A DNA stretch of 48,666 nt from a virus: the IMG/VR virus record IMGVR_UViG_3300031654_000005, positions 1 to 48,666 of that record; one strand, written 5' to 3'. How positions within the stretch are numbered: the first letter of the stretch is position 1; each line of letters starts with the position of its first letter. Shown here one piece after another: positions 6,332 to 13,529 of the stretch. A program made the position numbers and the translations under genes. Below the pieces are notes generated by a model that did no database searches, was not told the DNA's origin, and saw only the letters and a list, made by a program, of their open reading frames with translations.

Positions 6332-7093
6332 ATGGCTAACCCACAAAGAGAAGATGGTCACGTAGATTTAGCTAATGAAATAGTTGAAGCGTTGGCCAAA
6401 ACATATTTATCGAGTTATGAAAGCCAGATATTGTGGGCTATTTTTAGAAAAACTTATGGTTGGCACAAAAAAATGGATTGGATTACTGGCAGCCAATTGG
6501 TAAAAATGACTGCAATATCAAAAAGTCATGTTAGTGAAACTTTAAAAAGATTGATACATAGAAACTTAATTATTAAAAATGGTAATAAATTGGGATTTCA
6601 GAAGGACTTTGAAAAATGGGAAAAGTTCCCTAAATGGGGAACTATTAAAAAGTTCCCTAATCAGGATAAAAAGTTCCCCAAACAAGGAACTGGAGTTCCC
6701 CAAATAAGGAACAAAAAGTTCCCCAAACGGGGAACCACAAAAGAAACTAAAAGAAACTATACAAAAGAAAATATACAAAAGGTACAAAATCAGCCTTTTA
6801 AATCATTAAATAAGAAAAAGAAACCGGCCAATGAAATAGAATTCGATTTTGTATTATGGAGCTGGCATGGCATAGATCAGGATATTAAAGACCGGTGGGG
6901 AAAAATCTTCCCTAATACCGATATAGAAATAGAATTAAATAAGATCCGGGTACATTTCAAAAAGCATCCCGAATACGAAAAGATAATAAAGGAAAAATTT
7001 CATAACAATTACTCGATATATATATTTGATTGGCTGGCAAGGGCAGAAGAATATATTGAAGAAAAAAAAGGGGAGATAAAGATTAATGAGTAA
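6332..7093 (+). CDS. Phage replication initiator, O-protein family
   Basis: A 253-residue protein. Residues 1-95 match the phage replication protein O N-terminal winged helix (PF04492): NPQREDGHVDLANEIVEAL, then RKTYGWHKKMDWI and HVSETLKRLI. The linker (about 96-150) repeats KFPK-x-GT and is encoded by the iterons described separately, as in lambda where the origin lies inside O. The C-terminal part (160-253) would contact the helicase or its loader. No helicase, loader or polymerase gene is visible, so host replication proteins are probably recruited. Its end overlaps the next HTH gene by 8 bases. Confidence 0.85.
   Translation: MANPQREDGHVDLANEIVEALAKTYLSSYESQILWAIFRKTYGWHKKMDWITGSQLVKMTAISKSHVSETLKRLIHRNLIIKNGNKLGFQKDFEKWEKFPKWGTIKKFPNQDKKFPKQGTGVPQIRNKKFPKRGTTKETKRNYTKENIQKVQNQPFKSLNKKKKPANEIEFDFVLWSWHGIDQDIKDRWGKIFPNTDIEIELNKIRVHFKKHPEYEKIIKEKFHNNYSIYIFDWLARAEEYIEEKKGEIKINE
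6625..6735 (+). repeat. Iterons inside the O gene: probable replication origin
   Basis: Five 18-bp units start at 6625, 6652, 6673, 6695 and 6718, spaced 21-27 bases. The best copy is GTTCCCCAAACGGGGAAC (6718-6735), a perfect 7+4+7 inverted repeat. Copies 1, 3 and 4 keep most of the dyad, and copy 2 (6652-6666) has lost its right half. An A-rich, strand-asymmetric stretch follows (6736-6830) and could be the unwinding element. The arrangement copies lambda ori. Confidence 0.75.
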
Positions 7094-7442
7094 AAATCTT
7101 ACTGGAGCAAAGATCAAGGCTGAAAAGGAAAAAATAATAAAAATGTATAAAGACGATATCCCAATATTAAATATTGCCAAAGAGTATGGAGTCGTCTCAA
7201 CTTCTCTATGGCGACATTTAAAAAATTGGGGTGTGACAGTAAAGCGGAAAGTATATCAAAGGAAAAAGAAAAAGGTTGATAATCCTAAGCAAAAGATCAG
7301 TCCAGAATTACAGGCCAAAAGGGAGTATAACACTAGGATAAATAATAAACATATAAAATTTTTTAATACTATTGATACCGGTAAAGATAAGTTTTTGGTC
7401 CGGAATATATTAAAAAAGGAGAGGGCGATTGCAAATGAGTAA
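7086..7442 (+). CDS. HTH protein (homeodomain-like), 118 aa
   Basis: A 118-residue basic protein. Residues 15-52 form a helix-turn-helix of resolvase/homeodomain type (IIKMYKDDIPILNIAKEYGV, then STSLWRHLKNWGV). A very basic linker follows. The gene at 12853 carries a clearly related HTH before the terminase genes. It overlaps the O gene by 8 bases. It may be a small terminase-like or regulatory DNA-binding protein. Confidence 0.6.
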   Translation: MSKNLTGAKIKAEKEKIIKMYKDDIPILNIAKEYGVVSTSLWRHLKNWGVTVKRKVYQRKKKKVDNPKQKISPELQAKREYNTRINNKHIKFFNTIDTGKDKFLVRNILKKERAIANE

Positions 7443-7467
7443 AAATAAAGAAAGGAGAAAATAAACA

Positions 7468-7701
7468 ATGAGACCTAAGATTAATTTTGAATCTAATTTT
7501 TCTAAAACTATAGTGGAAAGGGTATTTGATGAGTCTGAATTTATGCTAAGAAACAATGCAACCCTAAAAACTACTGCTCTAAAATTTAAAGTATCTACAA
7601 CTACCGTTTGGCGGGATATGAGAAAAAGGCTACTACTCATAAACCCGGGTCGATATGAAGATGTAGATTATTTTATCGATTCCCACAAAAAAGGTGTTTA
7701 A
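7468..7701 (+). CDS. SpoIIID-like HTH regulator
   Basis: A 77-residue protein. Residues 15-60 resemble the SpoIIID family: a first helix ending FMLRNNATLKTTALKFKV, the recognition helix STTTVWRDMRKRL, then LLINPGRYEDVDYFIDSHK, which parallels the RLPxINPxL...VxxxLxxN tail of SpoIIID. SpoIIID is a sporulation transcription factor of Firmicutes. Phage copies are probably used to steer phage or host genes. It has AAAGGAG upstream and lies between two other basic small genes. Confidence 0.65.
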   Translation: MRPKINFESNFSKTIVERVFDESEFMLRNNATLKTTALKFKVSTTTVWRDMRKRLLLINPGRYEDVDYFIDSHKKGV

Positions 7702-7702
7702 C

Positions 7703-7909
7703 ATGAAGAAATCAAAAATCTTAAAAAAGAAAAAATGGCTCAAAAATAGACAAAGAGAAAAGAAAAACAGAAAACAGCAAAATTATGAATCTAAAACATA
7801 CAAAGGAACCGGGCCATTTAATCTAACTCAAAATATAATAAGGAGAGAACAAGAGGAAAAGGAACAAAAGGAAATTTTATTAAAAATGAAAAAGAAAATA
7901 TTAGGTTAA
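7703..7909 (+). CDS. Highly basic small protein, unknown (68 aa)
   Basis: A 68-residue protein that is about half Lys/Arg/Glu, with a strongly basic N-terminal 30 residues. I chose ATG 7703, which AGGTG at about 7692 serves well, over an in-frame GTG at 7694 that would overlap the SpoIIID-like gene. It probably binds nucleic acid, but no family was recognised. Confidence 0.5.
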   Translation: MKKSKILKKKKWLKNRQREKKNRKQQNYESKTYKGTGPFNLTQNIIRREQEEKEQKEILLKMKKKILG

Positions 7910-7927
7910 AAGAAGGAGATTAAATGA

Positions 7928-8305
7928 ATGAATATAGAAAAAATTAAAGAGGCGATAGAGTTTTTGGAGGAATTTTTGGAATATGCAAGAAAAAATCGGG
8001 ATATTCCAATACAGGACAGGTATATTCACAGTGGAACATTTTTGGTAAATGATGCGGAAAGCCTTAAACAAGTTATCGCCCTACTCCAGCGTGGCGAAAA
8101 GATCGAAGAAGATTTGATCCAATTTTTGGAAAAGGAAAATCCCTATCCCGAAGATGTTTTTTTACCAATTCCAAAGAAAGATTTTGATAAAATAAATGAT
8201 TTTCTTAAAAAAGAGATGGGTTATCCGATAGATAGATTATCGGGAAATATGGGTAGAAAATTGTATAAATCAATTATAGAGGTTATAAAGGAAGTTATTA
8301 AATGA
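7928..8305 (+). CDS. Acidic helical phage protein, unknown (125 aa)
   Basis: A 125-residue, mostly helical protein (IEKIKEAIEFLEEFLEYARKN at the start). GGAGATTA lies before the start, and ATG 7928 is used because ATG 7924 gives only a 7-codon frame. The stop overlaps the next ATG (ATGA). No domain was recognised. Confidence 0.6.
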   Translation: MNIEKIKEAIEFLEEFLEYARKNRDIPIQDRYIHSGTFLVNDAESLKQVIALLQRGEKIEEDLIQFLEKENPYPEDVFLPIPKKDFDKINDFLKKEMGYPIDRLSGNMGRKLYKSIIEVIKEVIK

Positions 8306-8454
8306 GCTTAAGATGGGGCGAAGAAAAACTAAAAGAATTTAGTAAACCAGTTAAAAAAGCAGAAGAAGTTAATGAGTGGGGTTGGTGGGCGCTTTTTGGC
8401 GTAATAGTGATCATGGAGATTCTGTTTGCATTAAAAATATTCGAGAAGATCTGA
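8302..8454 (+). CDS. Single-pass membrane microprotein (50 aa)
   Basis: A 50-residue protein with a charged N-terminal half and one membrane segment (WGWWALFGVIVIMEILFAL) ending in a short basic tail. It is coupled to the upstream gene by ATGA and is followed two bases later by the radical SAM gene. It may anchor a partner at the membrane. Function unknown. Confidence 0.55.
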   Translation: MSLRWGEEKLKEFSKPVKKAEEVNEWGWWALFGVIVIMEILFALKIFEKI

Positions 8455-8456
8455 CT

Positions 8457-9194
8457 ATGAAGATCGGTTTATTTGACATAGATTCAAAATATCACAATTT
8501 AGCCTTAATGAAATTGTCTACTTATCATAAACGGAGAGGGCACAAAGTAGAATTCTACCAACCTTATTATTCTCTTTATAATCTTGATTATTCTCTGGGC
8601 TTTACTACCCGGGGCTGTATTAGGAATTGCAAGTTTTGTATCGTACCGGAGAAAGAAGGGATGATCAAAGAACATGCAGAAGTGGAAGAATTTTTGAATA
8701 CCAAATCTAATGTAGTGGTTTTATTAGATAACAATTTTCTGGCCCTGCCTTCTCATATTAAAAAATTACAGAAATATATTAACAAAAGCTGGCGAATGGA
8801 TTTTAACCAGGGATTGGATGCCCGGCTTATAAATAAAGAAAATGCCAAACTGCTGGCCAGAATAAAATATAAGGAAATGATAAGGTTTGCCTGGGATAAT
8901 ATTAAAGATGAAACTGAAATAATAAAAGGATTAAAACTTGTTATTAAGGCCGGGATCAGGCCTAGAAATATAACTGTATATGTCCTAATTGGGTTTGACA
9001 CTACATTTAAAGAAGATCTTTATAGAATACAAAGATTAAGAGATATTAAGGATGAACGAGGATCAATTAAGCCATACGTTATGAATTATAATAATACGTT
9101 AAAGAGTAGAAAATATAAGGATTTTATGAGGTGGGTAAACAACCCCTGGATATTCAAATCTTGCGAATGGGAGGAATATAAAAAATGGAAGTAG
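8457..9194 (+). CDS. Radical SAM protein, internally shortened
   Basis: A 245-residue protein starting at ATG 8457; the upstream in-frame extension overlaps the microprotein and lacks family similarity. The radical SAM 4Fe-4S motif is C54-x3-C58-x2-C61 in TTRGCIRNCKFC. It matches a phage/prophage radical SAM family whose N-terminus resembles a B12-binding domain (MKIGLFDIDS...LALMKLSTYHK). From memory of the family, some 60-80 residues usually separate that part from the cysteine motif. Here they are only about 20 apart, so an internal deletion is likely. The substrate is unknown; DNA or nucleotide modification has been suggested for such phage enzymes. Confidence 0.75.
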   Translation: MKIGLFDIDSKYHNLALMKLSTYHKRRGHKVEFYQPYYSLYNLDYSLGFTTRGCIRNCKFCIVPEKEGMIKEHAEVEEFLNTKSNVVVLLDNNFLALPSHIKKLQKYINKSWRMDFNQGLDARLINKENAKLLARIKYKEMIRFAWDNIKDETEIIKGLKLVIKAGIRPRNITVYVLIGFDTTFKEDLYRIQRLRDIKDERGSIKPYVMNYNNTLKSRKYKDFMRWVNNPWIFKSCEWEEYKKWK

Positions 9195-9211
9195 CTAAAG
9201 GGAAAAGTTAA

Positions 9212-10024
9212 ATGCAAAAACTATTCCAGAGTAGAGATTGGTTATATAATAAATATTGGAATGAGAAATTATCTACATGCCAAATTGCTAAAATATGCAA
9301 AGTAACTCATGAAACTATACGAAAATGGTTAATAAAATTTAACATTTCTCGTCGTTCTCGAAAAGAAAACAGCGAAATTCAAAAAAAGCTTTGGCAAAAT
9401 CCCGATAGTAAATATAATTCATTGGAGTGTAGAAGAAAATTAAGCGAAGCATCGAGAAATAACAAAAATATGTTAGGTAAACATTTTTCAGAGGAAGCAA
9501 AAAGGAAAATAAGTGAATCTCTTAAGGGTGAAAAAAATGGTTTTTATGGTAAATATCATACAAAAAAAACGAGACAGATAATAAGTAATACGCATAAAGG
9601 TAAAATCCCTAAATGTATTAATTATTATCCAAATGGGATTAGACCTTTCGGAAATGTCAAAAGAGGATATTATAATATTAATGGTAAGAATATATTCTTC
9701 AGAAGCAAATGGGAAGCAAATTATTCTTTATATCTTGATTTTCTTGTTAGACAAAAACAGATACAAAGGTGGACTTATGAAGAAAATGTATTTATGTTTG
9801 AAAAAATAAAATTAGGAGTAAGAAGTTATAGACCAGACTTTAAAATTTATAATAACGATGGTAGTTCGGAGTATCATGAAGTAAAGGGTTATATGACGCC
9901 AAGAAGTAAAACAAAAATTAAAAGAATGGCAAAATATTACCCCAAAATAAGGCTAATTATCATCGATGTAGAAATATATAGAGAGATAAAAAATAAATTG
10001 GGTAAGATGTTAAAATTTTATTAA
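9212..10024 (+). CDS. Homing endonuclease: HTH + NUMOD3 + PD-(D/E)XK
   Basis: A 270-residue modular protein. Residues 8-50 are an HTH (LSTCQIAKICKV, then HETIRKWLIKFNI) nearly identical in layout to the N-terminus of the LAGLIDADG protein at 20378. Residues 88-130 hold two NUMOD3-type helix repeats (GKHFSEEAKRKISESLKG, GKYHTKKTRQIISNTHKGK). The C-terminal nuclease shows E169, D209 in YRPDF and E223/K225 in YHEVKGY, a PD-(D/E)XK active site. It follows the radical SAM gene. A short open tail (10025-10096) after its stop might be a remnant of the gene it invaded. Confidence 0.8.
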   Translation: MQKLFQSRDWLYNKYWNEKLSTCQIAKICKVTHETIRKWLIKFNISRRSRKENSEIQKKLWQNPDSKYNSLECRRKLSEASRNNKNMLGKHFSEEAKRKISESLKGEKNGFYGKYHTKKTRQIISNTHKGKIPKCINYYPNGIRPFGNVKRGYYNINGKNIFFRSKWEANYSLYLDFLVRQKQIQRWTYEENVFMFEKIKLGVRSYRPDFKIYNNDGSSEYHEVKGYMTPRSKTKIKRMAKYYPKIRLIIIDVEIYREIKNKLGKMLKFY

Positions 10025-10096
10025 ATCTTTTTTGAGGAAATATTAAGCTATAAAGAAATGGAAAAATATAGCAGTCTGATTCCGGGGTGGGAATAA

Positions 10097-10303
10097 TTGA
10101 TTAAAAGAAATAAGAAATATAAAATGAAAAGGGTAAAAATAAGATGTATAAGATGTGGTAGACCTCTTTTCTTTTCTATCAGCAAAAACCACCAGGAAGG
10201 AGGCCCTATAATAGAAATTAAATGCTCAAAAGACCGTTGCGGCGCGATAAATATAATCGATTATGAGAATCCAGATAGATTAAAGGTGAAATTAAAGGAA
10301 TGA
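10097..10303 (+). CDS. Com-like zinc-ribbon protein
   Basis: A 68-residue protein starting at TTG 10097 behind GGGGTGGG. CIRC and a later C-x4-C (KCSKDRC) form a zinc ribbon separated by about 20 residues containing GGPIIEIKC, as in Mu Com and related phage proteins. Mu Com is a translational activator of the mom DNA-modification gene. Whether this copy regulates the methyltransferases here is inference. An internal ATG at 10124 has no ribosome site. Confidence 0.65.
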   Translation: MIKRNKKYKMKRVKIRCIRCGRPLFFSISKNHQEGGPIIEIKCSKDRCGAINIIDYENPDRLKVKLKE

Positions 10304-10319
10304 AGAAGGGAAGTCTGAA

Positions 10320-10532
10320 TTGATAGAAGAAAAACTTACACAAGAAGAACTTGAATATTTATATAATCTTGCTGAAATGGATTATAAATATAATACCGTA
10401 AAGCATGATGAGAAAAAAATAAATTTTGTGAGCTGGCTAATGGTAAAACTTCGATTGGGAAGTTGGGGAATTTTAAGATTTTATAAAATAGAGGGAAATA
10501 TAATTGATGGGATAATGAAAAAAGAAATTTGA
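10320..10532 (+). CDS. Small phage protein, unknown (70 aa)
   Basis: A 70-residue protein from TTG 10320 with AGAAGGGA 8 bases upstream. It has an acidic N-terminal helix (LTQEELEYLYNLAEMD) and a more hydrophobic C-terminal half. No motif was recognised. Its TGA stop lies inside the -35 box of the promoter at 10529-10556. Confidence 0.5.
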   Translation: MIEEKLTQEELEYLYNLAEMDYKYNTVKHDEKKINFVSWLMVKLRLGSWGILRFYKIEGNIIDGIMKKEI

Positions 10533-10556
10533 CAATCTATTTTTTTAGTATATAAT
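10529..10556 (+). promoter_or_regulatory. Consensus sigma70/sigmaA promoter of the first moron-like cassette
   Basis: TTGACA (10529-10534) and TATAAT (10551-10556) are both perfect and 16 bases apart. Transcription would begin near 10563 and read the zinc-ribbon gene and the secreted protein. No repressor dyad is obvious, so expression may be constitutive. Confidence 0.8.
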
Positions 10557-10595
10557 GTATGTATGTAAAGATATTAAAAAGGGGGAAATAGTAAA

Positions 10596-10751
10596 ATGAA
10601 AAAGGAACAACCTATATGCCCAAAATGTAATAGTAAAAATATCATAGCACAAATAAAAACTGGCAAACTTACTTGCAGGCGTTGCGGGTATGTAGGGAAA
10701 CGAGAAGAGTTTTTTGATTTTAGAATAAAATTAAAGGAAATTAAAAAATGA
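10596..10751 (+). CDS. Zinc-ribbon microprotein (51 aa)
   Basis: A 51-residue protein with CPKC (residues 8-11) and CRRC (31-34), a classical zinc ribbon, and a basic C-terminus. GGGGGAAA precedes the ATG. The stop overlaps the ATG of the secreted protein (ATGA). A 40-base stretch of its 3' half recurs at 19167-19206 with three mismatches, so a piece of this gene or its relative was copied elsewhere in the genome. Confidence 0.65.
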   Translation: MKKEQPICPKCNSKNIIAQIKTGKLTCRRCGYVGKREEFFDFRIKLKEIKK

Positions 10752-11266
10752 AAAAGAATTTGTCTATTTTATTATCGGCAAGTATTTTAATATTCTTGAT
10801 TACAGGAATAGGATTTGCTTTCCAAAATGAACCTGATGGATTTAGAGGGTTGAAATGGGGAGATGCCCCGACAGAGGATATGAAGTTTATAGGTGAAATT
10901 AACTCTTCCTATAATTTGTATTATAGAAAAGATGATAAAAAAAATATTGGCAGTGCTAAACTTGATAATATATTTTATCGTTTTAATCTTTATAGTAATC
11001 AATTTTATGATGTGTCTGCAACCTTTTTCGGTGAAACGAATTATGATATTCTGAAAATAATCTTTGAGGAGAAATTTGGTGAACCAACACTAAAATTAAA
11101 AGATGGTTATTCACTGATATGGAATGGAGAAAATGCGAAAATTTCTTTAACTTTCAATTCAAAAGAATGGAAAGGATTTTTTATGATTATAAGTACGAAA
11201 ATCCTTCCAGAAAGACCTGAAGATAATAAACAAAAAGAGTTAGAAAAAGCTAAAGACGATTTTTAG
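10748..11266 (+). CDS. Secreted moron-like protein, WG-motif family
   Basis: A 172-residue protein with a signal peptide (hydrophobic residues 5-22, likely cleaved near FA-FQ). The mature part opens GFRGLKWGD and contains ILKIIFEEKFGEP. This resembles bacterial secreted proteins with an FRGxKWG start and shares layout with the protein at 41793 (NTNWG, then LKNILIEKYNKP). It has its own strong promoter and is followed by the repeated terminator element, the usual arrangement of a moron expressed from a prophage. A role in changing the host envelope or blocking superinfection is inference. Confidence 0.65.
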   Translation: MKKNLSILLSASILIFLITGIGFAFQNEPDGFRGLKWGDAPTEDMKFIGEINSSYNLYYRKDDKKNIGSAKLDNIFYRFNLYSNQFYDVSATFFGETNYDILKIIFEEKFGEPTLKLKDGYSLIWNGENAKISLTFNSKEWKGFFMIISTKILPERPEDNKQKELEKAKDDF

Positions 11267-11287
11267 ACAACGATAATTTCAGTAGAT

Positions 11288-11316
11288 TTGAAGTAATTAA
11301 ATTCAAATGATATAAT
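11288..11316 (+). promoter_or_regulatory. Promoter of the packaging operon
   Basis: TTGAAG (11288-11293) and TATAAT (11311-11316) are 17 bases apart. Transcription would start near 11323, placing the whole AGAGCTCCA hairpin element in the 5' leader of the methyltransferase-terminase operon. Confidence 0.65.
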
Positions 11317-11336
11317 TAAAAAAATAGAATATTTGT

Positions 11337-11401
11337 AGAGCTCCAAAATAGAGAGCCATTTAAAAGAAGTTTAATACTTCTTTGGTGGCTCTCTTTTTTT
11401 T
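11337..11401 (+). terminator. Leader attenuator, repeated element copy A
   Basis: AGAGCTCCA (11337-11345) is followed by AGAGAGCCA (11350-11358), which pairs perfectly with TGGCTCTCT (11386-11394). An inner stem pairs 11363-11370 with 11376-11383 over 8 bp. A T-run (11394-11401) completes an intrinsic terminator. It lies between a promoter and the ribosome site of the 11421 gene, so it would cut the leader unless antiterminated. Copies B (22310) and C (42410) share the motifs but have different inner stems. It may also end transcripts of the upstream moron. Confidence 0.75.
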
Positions 11402-11420
11402 ATTTTAGGGAGGAGAAATA

Positions 11421-12359
11421 ATGCAATATTTAGAAAATTATAACAAAATGAAATTTGCTATACAGGAATGTTATAGGGTTGATGAAATTAAGTTAATTAG
11501 AGATAAGGCTGAAGCATATCGTTATGTAATGATACAGGCAAAGGAAAGTCCTGAATTAATTAGAAAAGCAGAAGAAATAAAATTAAGGGCAGAACGAAGA
11601 GCAGGGGAGTTACTGAAAGAACAGGTAAGAAAACCAGAAGAAGGAAGACCAAAAGAAGGGTCAGAGACTCTTACCCTTATTGATATGGAAGTACGCAAAG
11701 ACCAATCTTCTAATTGGCAAAGAATAGCTTCTATACCCGAAGAGAAATTTGAAGAATATATACAGACTAAAAAAGAGATAACTACTTCCGGGGCTATTAA
11801 ATTAGCGAGAAAATTGCAAAGGGAAAACGAATTTGAAGGAACTCCTGAATTGCCAAAAGGCAAATATAATGTTATCTATGCCGACCCTCCTTGGTCTTAT
11901 GGAGATACACTTGTTGAGGGTTATGGTTCAGTTGAGCGTCATTATACTTCAATGACTATACAAGAATTATGTGATTTAGATATTAAAAGTATTGTAGATG
12001 ATAATGCAGTTTTATTTTTGTGGGTTACTTCGCCATTATTAGAGGAATGTTTTGAAGTAATAAAAGCATGGGGTTTTAAATATAAGGCATCTTTTATCTG
12101 GGATAAAGTGAAGCATAACTGGGGACATTACAATTCTGTAAGGCATGAATTTTTATTAATATGTGTAAAAGGTTCTTTCCCTAAACAAAATAAAGAATTG
12201 GAAGATAGCGTGATATCAATAGAAAGGTCAAAAGAACATTCAGAAAAGCCAGAATATTTCCGTAAATTGATAGAAAAGATGTATCCGAATAGTAAAAAAG
12301 AAGAATTATTTGCCAGACGAAAAACAGAAAATTGGAATATATGGGGAGCTCAAATATGA
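11421..12359 (+). CDS. MT-A70 family DNA N6-adenine methyltransferase
   Basis: A 312-residue protein. The C-terminal domain (about 145-312) is an MT-A70 methyltransferase with catalytic DPPW at 155-158, followed by HYTSMTIQELCDL and LFLWVTSPLLEEC, as in phage and bacterial adenine methylases. The N-terminal 140 residues are helical and charged (AERRAGELLKE), an extension common in phage members that may recognise DNA. It is the first gene after attenuator A and has a strong AGGGAGGAG site. It overlaps the nuclease-like gene by ATGA. It probably methylates adenine to protect phage DNA or to mark it for packaging or replication. Confidence 0.85.
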   Translation: MQYLENYNKMKFAIQECYRVDEIKLIRDKAEAYRYVMIQAKESPELIRKAEEIKLRAERRAGELLKEQVRKPEEGRPKEGSETLTLIDMEVRKDQSSNWQRIASIPEEKFEEYIQTKKEITTSGAIKLARKLQRENEFEGTPELPKGKYNVIYADPPWSYGDTLVEGYGSVERHYTSMTIQELCDLDIKSIVDDNAVLFLWVTSPLLEECFEVIKAWGFKYKASFIWDKVKHNWGHYNSVRHEFLLICVKGSFPKQNKELEDSVISIERSKEHSEKPEYFRKLIEKMYPNSKKEELFARRKTENWNIWGAQI

Positions 12360-12832
12360 ATAATTACGAAAATTATTCTGAGGAAAAGCGAAATGAGGGA
12401 GAAGAATATCAAGATTTTGTAGTTAATAAATTATATGAAATTGGATTGGTAATTGTAACTTATATAAGTAGAAAATATCAATTTACAGAGGGCGAAAATA
12501 AAGCAGGACTTGAAATAAAATTTGATGAGAGGCTTGAAGAAACAGGAAATCTTTATATAGAAATAGCAGAGAAATCTAATCCAGATAATGAAAATTATGT
12601 TTCCTCTGGGATTTATCGTAAGGATAATTCTTGGCTTTGGGCTATTGGGAATTATCAATTTATATATATATTTAGTAAAAAATATTTAAAACTATTATAT
12701 GTTTCAAAAAGATATCAAGAAGTTGAAAATAAAACAAAAACATCAAGAGGATTTTTATTACCTACGATAAAAAGTAAATTTTCTCATAAAGGAGATGCAG
12801 AAAAATATTCCATTAAAGAAATTATTTGTTGA
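12356..12832 (+). CDS. PD-(D/E)XK-like protein paired with the methyltransferase
   Basis: A 158-residue protein starting at ATG 12356, coupled by ATGA to the MT-A70 gene. An N-terminal helix (EGEEYQDFVVNKLYE) leads into GENKAGLEIKFD (46-57), where E53-x-K55 could be the ExK of a restriction-endonuclease fold, then NLYIEIAEKSN. This resembles small bacterial and phage proteins with a nuclease-like core. Coupling to a DNA methyltransferase suggests a compact restriction-modification pair or a nuclease acting on unmethylated DNA. Catalytic competence is not proven. Confidence 0.5.
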   Translation: MNNYENYSEEKRNEGEEYQDFVVNKLYEIGLVIVTYISRKYQFTEGENKAGLEIKFDERLEETGNLYIEIAEKSNPDNENYVSSGIYRKDNSWLWAIGNYQFIYIFSKKYLKLLYVSKRYQEVENKTKTSRGFLLPTIKSKFSHKGDAEKYSIKEIIC

Positions 12833-12852
12833 AAGGAAAAGTAATTATAGAG

Positions 12853-13065
12853 ATGAGGAGAACTTGGAAAGAAAAACATAATGATGTATTAAAAAATAAA
12901 AAAGACATTATTAGAAAATATAATAACGATATGCCAATTAAAGAAATAGCCAAAATATACAAAGTATCTACGGGTTGCATAAGCAATAATCTAAAGCTAT
13001 GGGGAATACGGAAAAAACATGGTATTAAATATATTTTAGGCAAGTTAATTTTAGAAGGTAATTAA
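12853..13065 (+). CDS. HTH protein upstream of terminase (70 aa)
   Basis: A 70-residue protein, taking ATG 12853; TTG 12826 is possible but would overlap the previous gene. The HTH runs through DIIRKYNNDMPIKEIAKIY, then STGCISNNLKLWGIRKK, closely related to the protein at 7086. It ends two bases before the terminase small subunit. It may be a DNA-recognition accessory of packaging or a regulator of the late operon. Confidence 0.55.
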   Translation: MRRTWKEKHNDVLKNKKDIIRKYNNDMPIKEIAKIYKVSTGCISNNLKLWGIRKKHGIKYILGKLILEGN

Positions 13066-13067
13066 TT

Positions 13068-13529
13068 ATGAAATTAAAAAGAACTTTGCGAGTACGAAAA
13101 TTTATAGACGCATATATCGATAATGGTGGCAATGCTACAAAAGCATTTTTGACTATTAATCCTAATGCAAAAAACCCCCGTCAATATGGTTATAGAATGT
13201 TACAAAAAGTAGACATTTCAGTATCTGAATTTTTTGATAAAGCAGGGATAACCGATATTCAGTTAAGCAAGAAATTAAAAGAAGGTTTAGACGCTACTAA
13301 AGTAATATCAGTAATACCTATTCCACCGAAAGAAGCAAAGCCAGGCACCGGTGATTTACCCGATGCCAATTCCAAAAATATAGAATTTATTGATGTGCCA
13401 GATTTCAATGTGAGGGTGAAGTATTTGGATATGGCGTATAAGCTAAAAGATAAATTTCCTTCTGAAAAGCATAAATTGGAAGTTGAAGGAGATATTACAA
13501 TTAAGGTGAAATTGCCTAAAAATGATTAA
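13068..13529 (+). CDS. terS: Terminase small subunit
   Basis: A 153-residue protein. Residues 8-30 are the characteristic RKFIDAYIDNGGNATKAFL helix-turn-helix that binds the packaging site. The middle (ISVSEFFDKAGITDIQLSKKLKEGL) and the end (MAYKLKDKFPSEKHKLEVEG) match the family of small subunits paired with PBSX-type large subunits. It would form a ring that selects phage DNA and regulates the large subunit. It overlaps the large-subunit gene by 8 bases. Confidence 0.88.
   Translation: MKLKRTLRVRKFIDAYIDNGGNATKAFLTINPNAKNPRQYGYRMLQKVDISVSEFFDKAGITDIQLSKKLKEGLDATKVISVIPIPPKEAKPGTGDLPDANSKNIEFIDVPDFNVRVKYLDMAYKLKDKFPSEKHKLEVEGDITIKVKLPKND

Noticed and set aside
10025-10096. Open tail after the 9212 endonuclease, encoding EEILSYKEMEKYSSLIPGWE
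   Set aside because: It looks protein-like and may be a remnant of a split gene, but it has no start codon and is too short to support a call.
12340-12356. GAGCTC at the end of the MT-A70 gene as a further copy of the leader element
   Set aside because: It lacks the following AGAGAGCCA, the terminator stem and the T-run, so it is a chance occurrence in coding sequence.
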